Shown piece after piece: positions 1 through 11,188 of a stretch of DNA of 64,000 bases. Source of the stretch: Arbacia lixula. Taxonomy: Eukaryota > Echinodermata > Echinoidea > Arbacioida > Arbaciidae. Below the pieces are notes generated by a model. That model did no database searches and was not told the origin of the DNA. It was given only the letters and a program-made list of their open reading frames with translations. The DNA is taken from positions 17,166,027 to 17,230,026 of the forward strand of contig OZ022581.1 in the NCBI GenBank assembly GCA_963669155.1, read 5' to 3'. The position numbers were made by a program, and so were the translations under genes. Every line of letters begins with the position of its first letter. The first letter of the stretch is position 1.

Positions 1-422
1 ATCTCATTTGAATAAATATCAGTTCTTTTAAATAGAATTTCAAATCAAGTCTTTGTTAAAATGAGCAAAAAAAAAACATGAAAGTGAATTGAAATCTGAA
101 TGAAAATGACATCAAAACAAAGAAAAAAATGTCAAATTTTAATAAAGCAGCAACAGTAAATGGAAATTGCTGTCAAACCTGTCTTTAAAGACCACTGTCT
201 ATGAAGGCCACAAGTCTACAAAGACTGACATATTCATTTGGCACTTCAATACAACAAAACATTGCAGTAAAAAGAAAGACAGTTCATTTCAAACAGTAGT
301 AATATACGTATATTTGAAGTGCTTGGATGCAAAAGGGCTGCCATGGTAGGAGACGGGCACCTGAATTCCCATGGTCCAATGCCTGTGCATTATCCAATAA
401 CAGGATGACAGAACGGACTTAC

Positions 423-725
423 GCAGCAGGCCGCCCTGCGAGACGCCCCAGAGCGACAGGCCGATGGTGAAGGAGTTGATGAGGGTTCCGATGACGGCGA
501 ACATGAGGATGCTACCGATGTTGTTCCAGAAGGCGACCTGGGGCATGAAGTAGCCTGCCTCCATCATGATGGGTGGCAGGAGGTACAGGAAGAACAGGTC
601 CGTGCCCAGCTCAGCGTTGAACGGCGAGCTCCCCCCCAGCAGGAAGAACCCGCCAATGATGAAGCCGATGACGATGAGGAGGCAACTCTCTGGCACATAC
701 TTGGGCAGTGGGGAGAAGTGGAACA
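423..725 (-). CDS. SLC9A: Na+/H+ exchanger (SLC9A/NHE), shared coding exon 2 (partial gene)
   Basis: This exon encodes 101 codons of the transport core of an electroneutral Na+/H+ exchanger. It contains the motifs VPESCLLIV and DLFFLYLLPPI followed by EAGYFMP. These match the first conserved helices of NHE1/2/3-type exchangers, and the FFLYLLPPI helix corresponds to the amiloride-sensitive TM4 region (family knowledge). The acceptor is CAG at 728-726 after a C-run, and the donor GTAAGT begins at 422. Intron phases are 1 at the start and 2 at the end. The first two bases (TG) complete a codon whose first base comes from either upstream first exon, giving Val or Leu. Transcription runs leftward, so the ion-translocation and regulatory exons are outside the window. 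The plasma-membrane NHE clade is well supported; the exact paralogue is not. The exon's 5' edge is embedded in a tandem array of degenerate copies (see 676-1835). Confidence 0.93.
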
Positions 726-1835
726 CTGAGGGGGGGGGGGGGGAGGAGGGGGAAGATTAAGAATGGATGAGTGCAAAGAATGAGCTTATGATTTTTATAT
801 AATAATTTCTACAGTCACGATGAGGCAACTTCCCAGCATTAACTTGGGCAGCAGGGAGAAGTGGAACCCCAGGTGAGGGGGGGGGGAGGTGAGGGGGGGT
901 GGAGAGGGGGAGGGGGGAGGGGGGGATATAATGGATGTGTTAAAAGATTGACCTCATGGTTGTTATACAATAATTTCCACAGTCATGATGAGGCAACTTT
1001 CCAGCATTAACTTGGGCAGCAGGGAGAAGTGGAACCCCAGGTGAGGGGGGGGGGAGGGGAGGGGGGGGGAGGGGATAAAATGTATTAGTAAAAAGATTGA
1101 ACTCATGGTTGTTATATAATACTTTCCACTATCATGATGAGGAAGCACTCTGGCCTCTACTTGGGCAGTGGGGACGAGTGGAATGTTAGGATAGGGGGGA
1201 GATATAGAATGGACGAGTGAAAAGACTGAGGTTGTGATCGTATTGTAATACTTTCCACAGTCACGATGAGGTAGGGAAGAGATAAAGAATAGGAAGGTGA
1301 AAAGATTTAGCTCATGACTATTATATGATAGAAGTTTTGCCAAAATCTGAAATATTTAGTAAAATTTCACTCTGAAATGCCTGGAAAACTTGCTCCTTGG
1401 CTATGACATCCAACTCAGTTGAGAAAGACCTGTCATAAATCATCACTGTCCAACAATTGGTGATATATGGTCAAATATTTCAGTTTATTATGTAAACAAC
1501 ATTTCACATTACACAACAGACAACCAGGAAACTTAATGCCATCTGGCAACTCCAATGTGAAGTCATACACTCCAGCTCAAAGGAATTGGCAGAGGGAAAG
1601 GGAAAGGGAAGAAAGGTAAGGAGCCATAGTTTTAAACCACAGTATATTTTGTCCAGTTCAGCATGAAACATGATGCTTTTTAGGCTAAAGCATCGTGTTT
1701 CCTGCTGAACTGGACAAAATATGCTGCGATTGAGCTCATTGTAGTAAAATAACACTTTACAATGTGATTATGAAAAGTGGAACTCTTGAGGAGGAGATAG
1801 AGCATGGATGAGTGAACGGACTGAGATCATACTTG
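676..1835 (-). repeat. Tandem array of degenerate NHE exon-2-edge units with G-runs
   Basis: The first ~50 nt of exon 2 plus flanking intron recur at about 788-882, 950-1043, 1098-1190 and 1201-1272, with weaker pieces near 1281-1330 and 1765-1835. Each unit has the order G-run, a GAATGGATGAGTG-like stretch, TTTCCACAGTCATGATGAGG, CTTGGGCAGCAGGGAGAAG, GTGGAAC, G-run. Read on the minus strand, units still spell parts of FHFSPLPKYVPESCLLI (for example FHFSLLPKLMLESCL). They lack the exon's AG acceptor and the transport-core sequence, so they look like non-functional pseudo-exons. A palindromic MITE (1566-1745) interrupts the distal end. Confidence 0.8.
1566..1745. mobile_element. PAL-1 palindromic MITE, copy 1 (right arm shortened)
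   Basis: The left arm begins TACACTCCAGCTCAAAGG, followed by GGGAAA repeats and TTTTGTCCAGTTCAGCATG. The central fold is GCTTTTTAGGCTAAAGC. The right arm is deleted internally and ends GAGCTCATTGTAGTA. It is inserted within the NHE exon-edge array. Confidence 0.8.
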
Positions 1836-1906
1836 GCAGATTATCATCATTGTAGGAAGTTGGAGAAAATTTGATCAAATATCTTGTAAGGTAACATGAA
1901 CAAAAT

Positions 1907-2069
1907 CTGGGCCCCGTTGCATAAAACTTACCATTAATGGTAACTATGTCATCAATGGTAACTACCATGGTAACACCGCTCGACAGCCAATCAAATTCAA
2001 GGTTTCCATAGAAGTTGCCATTGATAGCAAAGTTACTATTAATGGTAAGTTTTATGCAACAGGGCCCAG
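1907..2069. mobile_element. Short inverted-repeat MITE (GGGCCC-GTTGCATAAAAC ends)
   Basis: The ends GGGCCCCGTTGCATAAAAC and GTTTTATGCAACAGGGCCC are inverted copies that continue inward as CTTACCATTAATGGTAA. The interior carries repeated ATGGTAAC. About 160 bp with no coding potential. Family not assigned. Confidence 0.75.
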
Positions 2070-3024
2070 GACAAAACAAACGAACAGTTGTATTGATTGA
2101 TAAGACAGCACAGATCTATGCAAAATGCCACCAGCCACTCTCATTGCAGAGGCATAAAAACTGAGAGAAAAAATAGAGATGGAATTTTATCAATAGACTA
2201 ACTTTGTTGTATATTCACATTTGAGGAATGTTGGTAAACAATACATTACTATTGGTAACCCCAAAGCTTGTCTGAGCTTTGTATAAGTAGAAACAACTTA
2301 TAGATTCAGTGTGGGTTTCACCAATTGAAATCATGAAATATAGATGAATAGAATAAGTTGTTACTATACAGTTACAGAAATATTGTGAATACATTACAAA
2401 AAATGGTCTATTGGGAGTTTGAAAGAGGAGAATGAAAGAAAAAAGACTCAACTGATGATCAGATACACAGTGCTTTCATCCACAATGTGGAGACAGCTCT
2501 TTCACATGCAGCTAGTTGGGTAGCAGGAATAAATAGATGGCTTGGAGGAGGGGGGGGGGGAAGTTGATTAAAAGTAAATAAAAACACCTAAATCAGATAC
2601 ACAGTACTTTTCTCAATACATGAGGTCAAGAGAAAGTTTTTTACATCTGAAGTTAAACAAAGTCTTCTCTGATTTAATATTTTTAATATAAATATGATAG
2701 GTGATCCATTTCTAAACATATCCTTTGATATTGTCAATAATGGGGGTTTCCCTGTTCCTTGCAACCTCTTCACCATGTATCATGCAAGTCACGGGAGTCA
2801 AACTTGCACTTTCGGTTCCCATCAATCTCAATGGTTCTTACAGCTGGACAATACATTAGGATCAAAAGACCATATGTCATTCGTAATCACCCCCGATTCC
2901 TGATCAGAAGCAAAGCGTGATGTGCTCAGTTATACAAAAATCATACAACTACACATTCTACTTGTAGTTATGACAGAAGAGGATGACGAGGAAGACAAAG
3001 ACACAATGGCGTATGATGCCATTA

Positions 3025-3356
3025 CTAAACAAGGTGGTTCGCGAACCACGAGTCACGCCTGATTTCGCAATCGATAAACAGTATATTCATATATTTTTTT
3101 CCAAACTTTTGACTCCTAGATGACCTTTGACCCCATCAGCCTCATGAAGAGACACATGGGGTATTACCCAAGGATCATTTGTACCAAGTGTGATCAGAAC
3201 TGATGCAGAAATAAAGAAATGAGAGCAAGTTAAGGAAAAACTTTAACATTTTTGTAACAGACCAACAGACCAACAGACTAACAGACTAACATACCAACAG
3301 ACTAACAGGAAAAGTGATTACTAGGTCTCTACCGAACTTCGTTCAGGCGAGACAAA
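3025..3356. repeat. Unclassified ~335 bp interspersed repeat, copy 1
   Basis: Shares most of its length with 16518-16863: a left edge ACAAGGTG(G)TTCGCGAA, the core TATTACCCAAGGATCATTTG, GATGCAGAAATAAAGAAA, a short CAACAGAC tandem, then GTGATTACTAGGTCTCT and a CAGGCGAGACAAAAA edge. TCTCGCCTGA occurs inverted at both ends, so it may be a MITE. The CAACAGAC tandem is expanded in this copy. Confidence 0.7.
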
Positions 3357-3648
3357 AATAGTCACTTTGGTTGTCAACAAAAAAAAATCGACATTGGTCC
3401 CTCCACAGAGAGTCGCAATCAGGCCAATCAAAACTAGAAAACATTTACAGATAATATCAATAAATAAATAATAATAAACAACTATATTTCTCTTGACTCT
3501 TAATAAAAATTGTCTACTGTGTTCTTTATTGCACATCGGGTGTGTCTCTTAGATACACAGGACCTCCATTTCAAGGTGGTGCATCACTTTTGTAGATGAA
3601 ATAGAATTCTGTAAGATGTCGAACTTGACCTCATGGTCAACATATGTA

Positions 3649-4280
3649 CAGTTGAGGCCGAAAGTTTACATACACCCATGGAATTCAGTGAGATTAGATC
3701 GCTTGCCAAACATCTTAAAATTTACTATATATTCAGAAATATAAATACTACCATGACGAATCAAATAAAAGAGCATATTAAGCTCTTTTACATGATTGGG
3801 ATGCCATTGGGATTCAATAATATTTCAGGTGGAATTTTCGTTGAAGAAAAAAAAGAATATTCGTGCCATATGTATTCTATTGTTTGTTATATTTTCATCA
3901 TTTCATAGAAATATATAAATGTCAAAACTATGATTTATATTACATTTTCTATCATGATATTTCACCACTGAACAAACGATTGTAATCCAAACTGTTTATA
4001 TTGAGAGTAACTAGCACAAATATGAAACATTTTTGTCCAGTTTTCTTTTCAATTTGTCTAAAATATGAAGATTTTTTTTTGAAAAAATGACACCTAAATA
4101 TTTTTCAGCTCCTGATGACAAAGCAATGTGATGAAGGGGCATTACATACTCATTTGTTTGATATCAAACTTGTCATGATAGCACAAATATTTTATGAGAT
4201 ACAGTAAATTATATGATGTTTGGCAAGTGTCACCTTTTCTTTGAAGTTCCTGAGTGTATGTAAACTTCTGACCTCAACTG
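3649..4280. mobile_element. Non-autonomous Tc1-type element with Sleeping Beauty-like TIRs
   Basis: The left end CAGTTGAGGCCGAAAGTTTA and the inverted right end (CAGTTGAGGTCAGAAGTTTA on the other strand) match each other and the outer inverted repeats of fish Tc1 elements of the Sleeping Beauty type (from memory). TA precedes the left end. The right flank is no longer TA. At 632 bp with no transposase-like frame it is a deletion derivative. No second internal direct repeat was identified by eye. Confidence 0.8.
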
Positions 4281-4438
4281 CGCTTTGAAAGATCTATAGA
4301 AAACTCAAACTTACAAAATAAATACATATTTAGGTAAAGGTAAAAGTAGATCCCATGACCTGACATTTTCCCTATAAACATGTACTGCCTTATTGACACA
4401 ACTTTTAATCTTAAGCCTGCAAAAGCCACACACCACCT

Positions 4439-4651
4439 TTAAAGGGATAGTTCACCCTGAAATTAAGTTGATTTTAATAAAAGCAGAAACCTGAAAGAAA
4501 CATGCTAGTGCAGGTTTGAATTATAATTTTAAAAGATCATACATTTCTTATCCTATGACGGACTCTTGTTAAACCTTCACTAACAAGTTTCTTTCCTGTT
4601 TTTGCTTTTATTGAAATCAACTTAACTTCAGGGTGGACTATCCCTTTAAAC
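4439..4651. mobile_element. TTAA-flanked inverted-repeat MITE, short copy
   Basis: AAAGGGATAGTTCACCCTGAA at the left is mirrored by TTCAGGGTGGACTATCCCTTT at the right, and GCTTTTATTGAAATCAACTT mirrors the left subterminal region. TTAA occurs at both outer ends, which suggests piggyBac-type insertion (inference). This is a shortened relative of the copy at 7213-7717. Confidence 0.75.
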
Positions 4652-4921
4652 CTATCTGCAGGGCAAAAATCATGCACTACAAGGATCTACTTTGACAGCG
4701 TGTTACTACTAAGTAGGCATTGATAATCTGCCTAATGCCCATTATCCCACAGAGAGACGGACTATAAATACCACTTACATATAGCTAGAGGAGAGCTTGA
4801 TCTTATGCCTTTTACACTTTATGCAGAGTGAATATAACCATGACAACCTGCCCCCAAGGTGAGCTCTTATGAGAACAGGGTTTTTTCAGGACTCTGAGAG
4901 TAGCTAAGAGTTCCGTAGATG

Positions 4922-5156
4922 TACACTGCAGCTCAAAGAAATTGGCATAGGGAAAGGGAAAGGGAAGAAAGGGAAGGAGCCGCAGTTTTAAACCGCAATA
5001 TATTTTGTCCAGTTTAGCATGAAACACGATGCTTGAGCCTAAAATGCATGATGTTTCATGCTGAACTGGACAAAATATACAGCGGTTCAAAACTGCGGTT
5101 TTTTCCCTTTCTTCCCTTTCCCTTTCCCTATGCCAATTCCTTTGAGCTGTAGTGTA
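4922..5156. mobile_element. PAL-1 palindromic MITE, copy 2
   Basis: Near full-length foldback with ~115 bp arms, from TACACTGCAGCTC to GAGCTGTAGTGTA. TA is at both ends, as expected for a TA target duplication. Confidence 0.88.
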
Positions 5157-5196
5157 TGATCCTTAAACATCAATATGCTTGCAGAAATGAACATTG

Positions 5197-5450
5197 CCTC
5201 ACTTGGAGAGCACAAGTACAAAAGCAGAGGCAGCAAAAATAATGATGTCTTGAAGGTTGATTTAAACCATCATCTAAAATACGATTAAAACAAATTTTGA
5301 ACAATTTACATTTATGTGAAAACCAAACAGGAATGATAATCTCCTCACTTGGAGAGACAAATACAAAAGCAGAGGCAGAAAAAAACCTGTTGTCTTGAAG
5401 GTTGATTTCAATTCATTTTTTAACAATTTACATTCATGTGAAAAATAGCT
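5197..5450. repeat. Two-copy tandem repeat, period ~146 bp
   Basis: CCTCACTTGGAGAG, ACAAAAGCAGAGGCAG, GTCTTGAAGGTTGATTT and ACAATTTACATT recur in order, starting at 5197 and at 5343. The second unit is slightly shorter. It lies in the NHE intron. Confidence 0.75.
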
Positions 5451-5689
5451 TAAGATACCATTCTTATATTCTCACTGAAGAGCATGGATATTGGAATTGC
5501 CCTACTTTGATGATGATGGTAATTAACAAAATGGTGCAGACCATTTCATTGACATGCTTGATGAACCAAGAGTGACACATACTCACTGTGAAGTCACAGG
5601 GGATGCACTGATACAAATATGGAGATACATGTCCTGCGACAGGATTACAATAACATGGCATCGGGAGAAGCCTTACAGCAGATGATAAC

Positions 5690-6124
5690 AGGAGGGAGAA
5701 CAGGGAAGAGGAGGAGCAATCTAGGAAAAAGAGGAAAAGAAGGAAGAGAAGGAAGAGGAGGAGGAAGAATAGGAGGAGGAGGAAGAGGAAGAAGAGGAAG
5801 AGGAGGAAGAGGAGGAAAAGGAGGAAAAGGAGGAGGAGGAAGATGAGGAAGAGGAGGAAGAGGAGGAGGAGGAGGAGGAAGAGGAAGAGGAGGAAGAGAG
5901 GGGGAATCTGGAGAATTAAGAAGAACAGGATGAGAACAGGGAGATGAGGAATAAGAAAAAGGAAACAATAAGGAAACAGAGAGAAAGAACAGTAGGGTGG
6001 AAATGAGCATAAGTAGAAAAAACAGCAAAAGTAGGACAAAAAATAAGAAAAAAAAGGAAAGGGAAAAAGAAAAGGAGAGAAGTAGGGAAGGAGTGAGATG
6101 AGAAAAAGAAGAAGGAAATGGGAC
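5690..6124 (+). repeat. Polypurine tract, (AGG)n/(GA)-rich, ~430 bp
   Basis: The plus strand is almost purely A and G, with (GGA)n and (GAAGAG)n runs densest at 5750-5900. Long open frames here in several phases are low-complexity artefacts. On the NHE sense strand it is a pyrimidine tract ending about 200 bp upstream in plus coordinates of exon 1A's donor. It has triplex-forming composition (inference). Confidence 0.85.
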
Positions 6125-6327
6125 TGACAAAGAAGAGTGCGGAAAAGAACACTGTTCAATGTTCTTGAAAAGAGGAGCCGCATCAGCCGCAACGTTTTAC
6201 AGAAATGCACGTACATCGACTTCAATTTCAACTTCACCTCATAGCAACACAATCATTGTACACTTTGCTTTGAAACAAAAAGAAATGCAAACTTTGGCAG
6301 GCATTAATCACCCTCCTCTCCACTTAC

Positions 6328-6559
6328 CCACTTTGGAGATGGCTGCAACCATTAGCCATAGCATAACACTGAGGGGCGTGGCCACCTCCGCAAAATTCAG
6401 CCCCACGAGTTGAAACGAGATGGTTTCATTTGAGTGGTAACCCTCGCAGTAATGTTCCTCATTCTCTGCGTAAGTTGCAGCCGTTGCCAAATCCACGAGC
6501 GTGAAAATCAACACTACCACAAAAAGTGAAGTCTTGGAATGTCCCAAACGACCCATCAT
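6328..6559 (-). CDS. SLC9A: Na+/H+ exchanger alternative first coding exon 1A (proximal)
   Basis: Begins with a double ATG (MMGRLG). It has a hydrophobic leader (SLFVVVLIFTLVDLATA, about residues 11-27) that looks like a cleavable signal peptide. A short extracellular stretch follows with one N-glycosylation sequon (NET), then VATPLSVMLWLMVAAISKV, the first transmembrane helix preceding the conserved NHE core. Length is 232 nt (77 codons plus 1), ending at donor GTAAGTG (from 6327) in phase 1. That phase joins in frame to the exon at 423-725 (junction codon GTG, Val) and gives AAISKV-VFHFSPLPK, like the ILVACLAKIGFH region of mammalian NHEs. A second phase-compatible first exon lies 16 kb further upstream. 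I infer two promoters; an incomplete gene duplication is the alternative. Confidence 0.85.
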
Positions 6560-7212
6560 CAGTCGCTCACACTGTCTACACTTTTATAAATCTCTATTTA
6601 CGCACGAGAGCCGTGAGCAATTCCGTGTCCCTCTGGAGTGGAGAGATTGTGCAAATGCAGGAGACTGCCGTCCGTTGAGTGCAAACATGCAATGCCAGTA
6701 CCAGAAGTAGTCATATTATGTTCATTGGTTCTGAGGAAAGCAGAGGAGGCAGAGCTAAGCTTGTCACGTGATTTCACAGAACAAAAGGGCATCCATCAAC
6801 AATCCTGTTGAAATATACACATTTTTGGCATCCTGTTATAACCACGTACTGAGTTAGAAGTTGAGAGGAAATGGTTTATGAAACATTGTCTCACATTCAT
6901 TTGGAGCCAAAACTGAAAGTATGACAACTGATTTTAATAACAGATTAGAAACTGCACGGCCAATATACAATAAGTTATAATAATCACAAAAACTTTTTCA
7001 ATTATGTCTTACATTTTTTTCTTGTTTTAATGGTATGATATATTGGTCAGTTGCTCTAGGCTTCATGAGACTGAGTAGAGATGGGTGTTAGAATCAAAGC
7101 CCTGGGCACAAGATTCAAGAGCATACAATGATATGTGCACCATCTCTCTGTCCCTATTTAGCACAAAACCCTGGATCAGCCCATGAGAACTTTGACCTAC
7201 CTCCATGTGTCT

Positions 7213-7717
7213 TTAAAGGGATAGTTCACCTTGAAAATAAGTTGGTTTCAATAAAAGCAGACACATGAAAGAAACATATTTAGTGAAGGTTTGACGAAAA
7301 ACCCTCAAAGGATAAGAAAGTTATAATGATCTTTTGAAATATCGAGTTTGTGACGTCACATGCAAGGTGCTCTCCCATATGTTGTGTACTACAGAACAAT
7401 TCCATAAATTGCTCTTTCTTTGTTAGCAACTGATTTTTTTTTCACACAGGTATGTGCGTAAAAATGTATTTCTAAGGATGTATCAAATGCAAAGGTAAAA
7501 GGATACATATCTTTATGAGAAAATGCACATTTTCTAAAAAAAATTGTACACAACATATGGGAGAGCACCTCGTACATGACGTCACAAAATCAAAATTATA
7601 ACAGATCAAACTTTCTAATCCTTTGACAAATTTTCATCAAACCTGCACTTGTATGTATCTTTCATGTGTCTCCACTTATTGAAATCAAATTAATTTCAGG
7701 GTAAACTATCCCTTTAA
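7213..7717. mobile_element. TTAA-flanked inverted-repeat MITE, long copy
   Basis: The outer ends TTTAAAGGGATAGTTCACC and GGTAAACTATCCCTTTAA are inverted. An inner inverted pair (GGTGCTCTCCCATATGTTG / CAACATATGGGAGAGCACC) nests inside, with TGACGTCA near each. Same family as 4439-4651, which lacks the inner part. Confidence 0.8.
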
Positions 7718-10166
7718 GTTTGCTCTTGCATTTACATTTTTGCTGATTTTTGCAAAAATTATGGCTAATCATGTGCAGAAGGCAAATTTTTCAGTGTTTG
7801 TAATCGGCAAAGAGAGTATGGTTGATATTCGCCAAAATCTCACTAATTTAGTGTAGAAATGCTGATCCTACCTCAGAAACATGGATATGCTCGTTCAAAG
7901 TCCACCCCTTCAGAGGTTTTAAATGACTCTTAACTCTCTCTAAAAGACCATTCACTTAACTCATATCCCATACAACTTCTCTGTATGGGATTGATGGAGT
8001 TACAGAAATGTTCGTTCCTGATAGTAAGTGCATGTCTGTCATCTTTTCTGTCCATCTATCTGCCATATGCGCAGTCCCATTGATGTGATTTACAGAGGAA
8101 GGAGGACTTGTTTATATCTGGGGGGCATTAACACAGCACTTTCTGTAAATAGAGTTGCTATTAAGATAAAGATGATTGATTCCATCTGAGCATGATTTAT
8201 CTGAACATTCGCATCATGTTTGTAACCTTATTCCTTAATTTCACACAAAACACAAAATAGTGAAGAGTAAAATGAAAGCATAAGAGAAATAATCAGTACA
8301 TAGTCAATGTAGAGTATTCCAAGTTTTACTTCAGAAAGCTAACCTTAACAAGTATTCTTTTGATTGTTTTACATGCCCAACAAAACAATTTGAAAAGAAA
8401 AACCCTACCAATATCGATGCTAATTTGAAATCATTTATTTTATGAATTTAGTAGCTTGCGTCCTGTTAGTCTGCTTACTATGCTGTTGAGTGCATGGACA
8501 CAAGCAAATCTGTTAATAACTATGTCTGGTAACACAGATCCTACTGGCTGGCCTGGCCTTTTAAATATGCAAGTGTGGTGAACAGCCTCTGAGCCTCCCT
8601 CTACCCCCTACACCCCCCCCCCCCCCCCTTCCTCTTCCTCCTCATGATTCCGAGCCATAGTCAATTTTATGATATATCTCAGATAATTAACACCCCTCTC
8701 AGGTATACATGATGAAGCCTATGCAATCTCACAAAATTATATTTTTCATCACTTTGACATTTCAAGGTCTCCCTCAGTCAGGGTGCTTTCAAGTGTCTGA
8801 AAAGTTCTACTGGTACCGGTTTATGATTTGCATCCATTGCTGGTAGTATGTATTAATCTCTCTGGGGATAATGTGCATGCAGGTATATCTAAAATGCAGT
8901 TGCCATTTCCAATTACCTCTCCATGATACAAACCTGATGGTGCGAGAACAAATCACTTTGCTCCAAAATTTATATCACGCTCTAATCCTATCCAATAAAG
9001 CCACGAGATCGAAAATAGCTCAATACTGATTCTTGTGTGTGTGTGTGTGGGGGGGGGGGGGTGCTTAGATTTAAAGTAGAGACCACTTCAGATGCAAATG
9101 TGCAGATTCAATGTGAAATGGGGCAGAATCAATGTCCAGTAGGCAGTACTACAGAAGGCTAGCAAATAAGAAGATTTCTGAAGTACAGCATATATATCTG
9201 GTTAACAGCCATTAATTCAAAAGCATCCATGTAAAATAAGGAATGACAGATATAGTGGTGCATATAGTAATATGAGACATACTATACTCATGATAATGGA
9301 TGTCTGGTCCTCCGTCAATAATACTCATTTGGTTCAGACAACATACATGTAAGGAGCATATAGATTTTATGTGAAAGTTTAATGTGTTATTAGGATAATG
9401 GTTGTTACTCTGATCATTGATTCAGAACTTGTATCTCATCTTCCCACATTACTTTTACATTACGCTGGATTTGACTACTTCTGAAGTACTGTAATACATA
9501 TTTTATGCGAAAGATGGGTATGAGATTATGAGATATAATCATTTAATGATTGTCTAGTTATCAATTCAGAATTTGTGATAATGGTGATCTCATCTTCACA
9601 GATTACGTAACTGCATTACTCTGGCTTAGACAACTTTGGAAGGACACATATTATAAGGGTATATCAGGAATATGCATAATGAGTAATAATTCTAGTAATA
9701 AGCTGATTACTCATAATAATGGACATTTTATCCTTGATCAGACATTAATCGTGTTTAGACCACATATCTCATGTGAAACGGGGTATGATTGTATATTTCT
9801 CATGCATAATAAAGGTTGAAATTTAACTCCTTGTCTGCCAGACTCCACACTTCCCTATGTGAATGGTGAGTATAACTAGTGCAAAAATGCCTCTATGGCA
9901 CAAGGAGCCGACGCAATACACGTTTGAAGTGACTGGTGCATGGGAGACGGGCAATTCACTTTACATGGAGTCATTAATGGGTACCCTGTGCACATAATAA
10001 CCTGATTGTCATGATTACCAAATCGTGTCTGTTTGCCGCATAGCCTCTGCATAATTGATGAATTGTCATAAAAATTAAATGTGCATACAGAACCACTCTA
10101 GCTTGGTTTAAAGATGCAGTGTTCCATCTGCAAAACCTGACACGAATCAATAGTATACCCTGACAA

Positions 10167-10472
10167 TAATGTTCCTGAAACCTAAATAGCAGTCATCGTT
10201 CCTCTAGCCTTTAAAGGGAGAGTGAACAAACAAAAATCATATTGCTCTGTTTGAATTCCCTCCGTTACCTAGCAACCATAGTCTACTTTCACAGACAATC
10301 TACGCAGCATTTTGAGTTATAATGTTCCTGAAACCTAAATAGCAGTCATATCTCCTCTAGCCTTTAAAGGGAGAGTGAACAAACAAAAATCATATTGCTC
10401 TGTTTGAATTCCTTCCGTTACATAGCAACCATAGTCTACTTTCACAGACAATCTTCGTAGCATTTTGAGTTC
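10167..10472. repeat. Recent two-copy tandem duplication, period 153 bp
   Basis: GTTCCTGAAACCTAAATAGC through CAGACAATCT-CG-AGCATTTTGA recurs with only a few differences (units about 10167-10319 and 10320-10472). Each unit includes CTTTAAAGGGAGAGTGAACA. Confidence 0.85.
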
Positions 10473-10940
10473 GGTACAGAGTAAACATGGCACCGTCATC
10501 TGCCTGAGAGCAAACCAAACATGTCTGCTAGTAGAGTGTACATCCTCTTGTCTCTTAGGGGTCGAGGTCAATCTCTTTTATTTCAGAAAGATGGCGGTAT
10601 GTTTTGTGGTCTTGTCAGCCCAACAAATACCAAACATCACAGCTACAGGAGTGAGCCCAGCCAACAAGCATTCGGTGTACTACTCGCTCCAAAGTTTTTG
10701 ACAACCTGGCAAAAATTTGACTCGAATTTTAACAGTCAATACAATTCAATTTTAAATCAGTTTGCAGTTCTATTATAAAAGGAATAGTATTCCCTGCAGT
10801 TTTTTTCTTCCATTGCCATGGTATTTATACAAATTTATTTCTTGACTTCAAAAGGGCTGCACTTCCTTTTATCTACCTCAGAAAATGTCATGTTCAAATA
10901 GCAGCAATGACTGATATCATGCCAGATTGCAGCATGCACA

Positions 10941-11188
10941 TATACTACAGCTCAAAGGAATTGGCATAGGCCATAGGGAAACGGAAAGGGAAAGGGAAGA
11001 AAAGAAAGGAGCCTCAGTTGTAAACCGTTGTATATTTTGTCCAGTTCAGCATGAAACACGAAGCTTTATCCCAAAAAGCATCATGTTTCATGCTGAACAG
11101 GATAAAATATACCGCGGTTAAAAACTGTGGGTCCTTCCCTTTCTTCCCTTTCCCTTTCCCTATGCCAATTCCTTTGAGCTGTTGTGCA
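10941..11188. mobile_element. PAL-1 palindromic MITE, copy 3
   Basis: Full-length foldback. The left end is slightly mutated (TATACTACAGCTC), the right end is GAGCTGTTGTGCA, and the internal GGGAAA tract is expanded. Confidence 0.85.

Noticed and set aside
5464-6252. 262-residue open frame on the minus strand, rich in Leu, Phe and Pro
   Set aside because: It is the translation of the polypurine/polypyrimidine tract; several frames stay open for the same reason.
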